This document shows positions 57,283-64,000 of a stretch of DNA of 64,000 bases, one piece after another (within the stretch, counting starts at the first letter, position 1; each line of letters starts with the position of its first letter). The notes under the pieces were generated by a model, which worked only from the letters and a program-made list of their open reading frames with translations, had not been told where the DNA came from and did no database searches. Source of the DNA: Polyporus tsugae (Eukaryota > Basidiomycota > Agaricomycetes > Polyporales > Polyporaceae); the NCBI GenBank assembly GCA_024305745.1, contig JAHRBS010000010.1, positions 2,549,501 to 2,613,500 of the forward strand. Direction: 5' to 3'. The translations under genes were made by a program, and so were the position numbers.

Positions 57283-57896
57283 ATGGATACTACCTTCCGC
57301 GACGTGACAGAGGATGACCTCCCTGCCGTTCTCGAGATTTACAATGACCAGATTCTGAATGGAACTGCGACCTTCCACACGGAGCCCCAGACACTCGCAA
57401 AACGCGTAGAATGACTCATAAGGCTCAGGGCCGAGCGATACGCGTGCCTTGTCGCTGAACTCTCGGATGTGGAAACGGGTGCCAAGCGCACTGTAGCGTG
57501 TGCTAACCTCCGGCACTACCATGAGCGGCCAGCATACGATGTTAACCGACGTTGCGTCCGGAGAATTGGGAGGCTGACTGGCAGAGACACACACAGGACG
57601 GCGGAGCTATCACTATGTGTGCCCCAAGGACTTCTGTGGAAAGGGCATAGGGGAGAAGCTCCTCGAATATTTGCTCGAGGAGACGAGGAGACAGGGCGAG
57701 CGGTTCCATATGATCATAGGTCAGCATGGAATAGCATCCACAGGGCGCAGAACGTAGCGGCAGGACGTATTGACGATCGAACGGCTGTGCAGCGGGCGTG
57801 ACCTCTGAGAAGATCTAGCTTCGGGGGACGGTTAAGGAGGTGGGGCGAAAGCTCGTGAGGTGGTTGGACGTGTCTTACTTCCAGCTGATATTGTGA
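57283..57896 (+). pseudogene. Broken GNAT N-acetyltransferase (phosphinothricin-acetyltransferase type)
   Basis: The frame opens MDTTFRDVTEDDLPAVLEIY and DQILNGTATFHTEPQTL, typical of the PAT/Bar-like GNAT family. Right after LAKRVE a TGA stands where the family has Trp, and the same frame continues LIRLRAERYACLVAEL and ANLRHYHERPAYD. A scrambled stretch follows. Then in another frame come SYHYVCPKDFCGKGIGEKLL (acetyl-CoA loop) and ETRRQGERFHMIIG, another break, and finally GTVKEVGRKLVRWLDVSYF to the stop at 57896. All parts lie in order, so this is a decaying gene with a nonsense change and at least two frame shifts or small deletions. No intron arrangement I tried repairs them. Confidence 0.8.
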
Positions 57897-57975
57897 CAGA
57901 TGGCGCAGACGATAAATGCTGCATAGCAAGGACAGAGAGCAGGAAAACAAACAACGAACGAGGGAGACTGACATG

Positions 57976-58396
57976 CTACCGATCCTTCTTCGACTCCGCG
58001 GGCTGCTTCCCTTTCTCTTTTGATTTGTGACGCGCCTCTTCTCGGAGGGACTCCACAATGTATGCGACGAGGACTACGTTGGCGGCAACAATTGCTGTGA
58101 TGGCAGCGAATATTGTGTTGCCTGCGGCACGGGCAATGTGAGAAATAGGTCAGCATACGACGGGGGAACGTACGCACCATCCCAGAGGTAGTCCCTCGAC
58201 AAGAAATATGACGAAATGGGGAGAATTCCCAGGGACAGGGCGAAGATGATCAACTTCACAAGCACACCCCTACGCGGATAGGACAGGCAATAGGCAAATA
58301 TTAGACAAGGGTAGGACGAGTATGTAAGGAGGCTACTCGCCCCTGTTGCTCGGCCTGTTGTTCCACGACTTTCCCTGCTGCAACTTGCTCACTCAT
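57976..58396 (-). CDS. VMA21: Vacuolar ATPase assembly protein Vma21
   Basis: ER-resident two-TM chaperone for assembly of the V-ATPase Vo sector. Start MSEQVAAGKVVEQQAEQQG; the first intron has a GC donor (GCGAGT) and leads to GVLVKLIIFALSLGILPISSY (TM1) and FLSRDYLWDG. After a second intron comes NTIFAAITAIVAANVVLVAYI (TM2), and the cytosolic tail ESLREEARHKSKEKGKQP ending ESKKDR, a dilysine-like ER retrieval signal. Small (about 100 aa), as expected. The start codon is 256 bp from that of ALG8, divergent. Confidence 0.88.
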
Positions 58397-58652
58397 GTTA
58401 AACGCAATGCGACCACCGTACTAGTTTTGAGGATGGCAACACCTGGTACAAACAAGACGGGTGGTGGTTAGGGACAGAGCAAGACGCGTGCTGGAGAGAC
58501 ACGTCTCGACGTCATGTGAGCCGCCGGTCCAGGACGCCCTTGCACGCGCACCACCCTACCATCACCTTTGCATCACTCTCCTCCAACTACATGCTGTGAT
58601 TCTCATACACACCTCTATCTGGTAGCTCGGGCAACTGCAGGACTGTATTCCT

Positions 58653-60996
<2,344 letters not shown>

Positions 60997-61261
60997 ATGC
61001 CAATTACATTGGGTTACAACTTGTTTTCACGACCTCGCTGGCAGTTTTCGTTGAGAGCAAGTCAGCCGACACAGTCTTAGCAATTCGGGTGAAACGCTTT
61101 CTAGAGAGGTGCTTTCATCCGAGAAGGGTCGGGAGAAAGGATTCTCGCGCTGAATCTTATCTTATCTCGCCTTGCCAAGCGCCAGTCCGCGCGCCTCAAT
61201 CTCGTTCTTCCTCCATCCTACCGTCTACGGTTTCCCCCTCCAGCACCCCAAGAGTCGCATC

Positions 61262-62538
61262 ATGGTGAGGTGTGACTATTCTTCTGTCCCTACTCCTACT
61301 AAGGCTTCCAATATAGATCCGTAGGCAGGCACGTGAACGCCGCCAATACATCTACGCAAAGTCCTTGGAGGCCCAGGAGCGGCAAACATACGTTCGGAAG
61401 CAGCAAATAAAGGACGCGCTTGCCAGTGGGAAGGCTCTCCCTACGGAGCTCAGGAAGGATGCAAACTCGTTAGGGAGGGACCTTGGCTTCGATGAGGCGC
61501 AAGCAGGTACGTGCCTATACTGCTCTTCAATATCTCGTCTCATATTCGCGTGCGCTCGTAGAGCCGTCAACCCACATCGACAACGAGTATTCGCGCGCAG
61601 GTATCTTGGACCCAAAGATCGTCGTTACGACGTCAAGGGATCCGAGCTCGAAGCTTTTGCAGTTCGCCAAGGTATGTCTTGTTTACTAGTACAAGCCGGT
61701 GCGCATCCCAATCACGCGACTCCTCAATACAGGAAATGCGTCTAGTGTTTCCCAATTCTCATCGCATCAATCGAGGAAACTACGTTGTCAAGGAGCTAGC
61801 AGAGGCATGCAAGGCAAATGATGTGTCAGACCTTATTATCCTGCATGAACATCGTGGTGTACCGGGTACGTCCACTCATACCATGCAGCGGAGGGTTTCC
61901 TCTCTCAAATAGCGCATTATACTAGACGCTATGATTGTCTCGCACTTCCCCCACGGCCCCACGGTCTACTTCACCCTACACAACGTGCAACTACGGCACG
62001 ACATCGCCTCATACAAGTCGTCGACTGTCTCGGAGCAGTATCCGCATCTCATATTCGAAAACTTCTCCTCAAAACTCGGCGAGCGGATACAGGATGTGTT
62101 GAAATACCTCTTCCCTGTACCAAAAGAAGACAGTAAACGAGTGATGACCTTCTCGACTGAGGATGACTTCATCTCCTTCAGGTACGTATGCCACAGCTTT
62201 ACTTAATCCCATGGTTGACACCCGTCGTAGGCATCACGTCTTTATGAAGATTCCTCCAAAACAAGTCCAGCTAGCAGAGGTTGGACCCCGCTTCGAGATG
62301 AAACGTAGGTCGGAACCATTGGCGTGCAGTCCGCTGTTTTTCACACCTTTTCTTTCCAGCGTACGAGATCCGTCAAGGAACGATAGAGCAAACAGAAGCG
62401 GAACGGGAATGGGTGCTGGCACACTACTCACGGACAGCGAAGAAGCGTAGTCTGCTCAGTGGACCTGCACCACGGCCCTCCGCCGCCGCCAAAGATGATT
62501 CCGAATCAAATCCAAAGAAGCGTGCAAGGCGACAGTAG
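61262..62538 (+). CDS. IMP4: U3 small nucleolar ribonucleoprotein Imp4 (Brix domain)
   Basis: Nucleolar component of the U3 SSU processome, needed for 18S pre-rRNA cleavage. The start ATG at 61262 is alone in its coding exon: a 52-nt intron (GTGAGG...ATATAG, 61265-61316) follows at once, and the next exon reads [20 protein letters not shown], matching the family start M-(L/I)RRQ. Then [12 protein letters not shown] and the Brix domain: [67 protein letters not shown] and [24 protein letters not shown] is joined by a further intron. The C-terminus [10 protein letters not shown]...[19 protein letters not shown] is basic. Eight exons or so; about 300 aa, the normal size. Confidence 0.92.
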
Positions 62539-62659
62539 CTGGTTTCCTTGTCGTCTATATGTTTTCGTTGCTCTCTATTGTCCTTGCCCTTGCAATTGCG
62601 TGTTCATATCATTTGGCCTCTCGCATGGTGCGCCGACGGGGGAAACCTCGGCTACCAGT

Positions 62660-63072
62660 TCACCCACGCAACGCAATGATTGTAGACGACAGCTCACGTC
62701 GTGTTCTGGTGACCGTAGGGACTACGACGGGGTTTACAAACCGCAGGTCTAATAGTCCTTGCAGGTTTGAAACCCACCCTTTCCTCCAGACATGATGCAT
62801 CCGAGAAGCATGCCGCACTCAAATGGCTCCGATAAATCCCCACCGCGAAGCTGAGCAAGTTCGTACTCGTCCATGTAGGCGGGAGGATAGAGGGAGGAAA
62901 GACGAAGACTCGCTGCTCCCCTGGGAAATCAGCTCGCCTTTGAAACCAAATTCTGCGGCAAACACATTTGAACGCTCGAATTCGGTCCATGCATCTGAGT
63001 CGTGTTCCGCAGCAAGACTTAAGACACTCAAAGCAGGATGTATCCTTCAAGATCACGCGCACGATTTGTAGT
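62660..63072 (-). CDS. Possible unrecognised gene, C-terminal part
   Basis: The minus strand has a protein-like run around 62819-63031 (SLAAEHDSDAWTEFERSN, then FAAEFGFKGELIS) followed by a second segment (ECGMLLGCIMSGGK). A possible GTGGGT intron joins the latter to DLRFVNPVVVPTVTRTRREL, closing at a stop at 62660. Composition is coding-like and the order is consistent, but I do not recognise a family and cannot place a start. On the plus strand the frame at 62559 (MFSLLSIVLALAIACSYHLA) looks like a signal or TM peptide and competes for this DNA. Convergent with IMP4. Confidence 0.35.
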
Positions 63073-63421
63073 GTATGTACACATCACAATGGACTATCCT
63101 ACAGTGCTAGTAATACCGCTTTCAACAGCTACAACGACGGTTCATTCGAGATGATAGGAGTAAGGATAGTATACGGTAGACTATTAGGCGGAGGAGTACA
63201 CATGGGGCCGGGGGCATGCTCAGAGATGCGACCCGTTGGCTACCGGCGATGGTCAAGAGGTGAGTTTCCATCCAATGGCGTCCACGAGCTCCGAGATGCG
63301 TCTCTAACTTCTAGCGGATATCAAATGACGGGATCGAGCAACGGGCCGAGGAGGAACTGTGCCAGGTCAGCGCAAGCCTTTCGACGGGTGACAGAGACAA
63401 AGCTCGCCTTTGGGTTCTGGA

Positions 63422-64000
63422 TCAGATGGCGGTGGCGACAATCTGCACGTCATGAAGGGAGTTCAAGTCCGGCTCCGACTCCCAGATGGTGCTCCCAGAC
63501 TCGGAGTACCGCCCCTCGGCCACAATCGGGCCCTTGGACCAAGGGCTTCCTGCGCTGGCCTTGGCCTCCATGCCAGAGGACGTTAGTTCGTTGTCGTCTG
63601 CGATAGAACAGTACGCATCGATCAACCCGCGAAATGAGAGCTTTGGGGGCGGCGAAAAGACTTACATGGGCTACGGAGGTGTTTGGACAGCTCGGGCAGT
63701 TCAATCGCGACCGGCTGGTCGAATGCCGTGCGCGATAGCTGCTGGACCTGGGTGCGGCCTAGGATTTGGATCTCGAGGCCGGATTGGTCGGCACTGTCGT
63801 AGGCTTGGTCCCTGAGCGACTGTCGAGAGTTCAGTCTGGGTGGGAACGAAACGAACTTCAAGGTGAGGTCAAGTGAGCTTGGAAGGAGCTTGGAAGGCGT
63901 ACGCGGCGAGGAGGCTGTTAGCGTACACTGATTGAGACTGGTTAGCTTGGGGCGGCGGAAGGGAAGGAGAGTCTACGGGGAGGGGACGTACGTTTGGTGG
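63422..64000 (-). CDS. Partial gene running off the right edge, function unknown
   Basis: Minus-strand C-terminal exons of a gene that begins beyond the window. From the right: an exon preceded by an acceptor (GCTAACAG) reads RTPSKLLPSSLDLTLKFVSF and QSGLEIQILGRTQVQQLSR, then a GTAAGT intron near 63665. A last exon reads NELTSSGMEAKASAGSP, SESGSTIWESEPDLN and LHDVQIVATAI, with a stop at 63422-63424. A further donor GTACGT at the far edge (about 63990) marks the next intron upstream. No recognised domain. Confidence 0.55.

Overview
The window is nuclear DNA of a filamentous basidiomycete, most likely an Agaricomycete such as a polypore. The evidence is dense genes on both strands, very short introns (about 50-60 nt, GTRNGT donor, CTNAC-like branch site, YAG acceptor), 50-300 bp spacing between genes, and a eukaryotic fungal gene set: Prp5, Slh1, Ate1, Emc3, Alg8, Vma21, a GH71 glucanase, a Kch1-type K+ channel and UapA-type purine transport. 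I see no prokaryotic, phage or CRISPR features and no convincing tRNA. The species call is inference. Gene limits were built by hand from reading-frame continuity, splice consensus and family motifs, so internal exon edges are approximate unless stated.

Layout. 0.4-6.8 kb: DHA1-type MFS exporter (-) and the PRP5 splicing helicase (-), the latter divergent from PI31 (+). 8.6-13.8 kb: an acidic unknown protein (+), convergent with a large ANK-DysF-FYVE-RING protein (-); a 22-bp perfect inverted repeat lies between their 3' ends. 14.2-20.7 kb: ferric reductase (-), a poorly supported region, and kynurenine aminotransferase (+). 20.9-29.6 kb: an SLH1/ASCC3-type helicase (-) divergent from a uric acid/xanthine permease (+). 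29.8-32.6 kb: two tandem MYND-finger genes, one clearly broken by in-frame stops. 34.7-41.3 kb: secreted alpha-1,3-glucanase, EMC3, NCS1 and a Cys-containing Ser-rich unknown. 41.7-48.7 kb: PROPPIN, ATE1, a 1.9-kb gene-free stretch with a diverged direct duplication, and IMP2. 49.2-53.2 kb: KCH1-like channel (-) divergent from DRG1/RBG1 (+). 53.6-56.9 kb: two head-to-head ribonucleotide reductase small-subunit paralogues whose shared control region and first introns contain several ACGCGT (MCB) motifs. 57.3-62.5 kb: a decayed GNAT acetyltransferase, VMA21 divergent from ALG8, then IMP4. 62.6-64 kb: two unrecognised minus-strand fragments, one running off the window.

Most of the window is housekeeping: splicing, translation and ribosome biogenesis (PRP5, DRG1, SLH1, IMP4), ER and glycan functions (EMC3, ALG8, VMA21), proteolysis (PI31, ATE1, IMP2, RING E3), and calcium and K+ physiology. 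No self-contained new multi-gene system is evident. The most striking features are very small exons in conserved genes (3 nt in the FYVE finger; 7, 9 and 18 nt in DRG1; 25 nt in NCS1; a start codon alone in IMP4; 14 nt in EMC3), the bidirectional RNR2 pair, a divergent and C-terminally short SLH1, and young pseudogenes.
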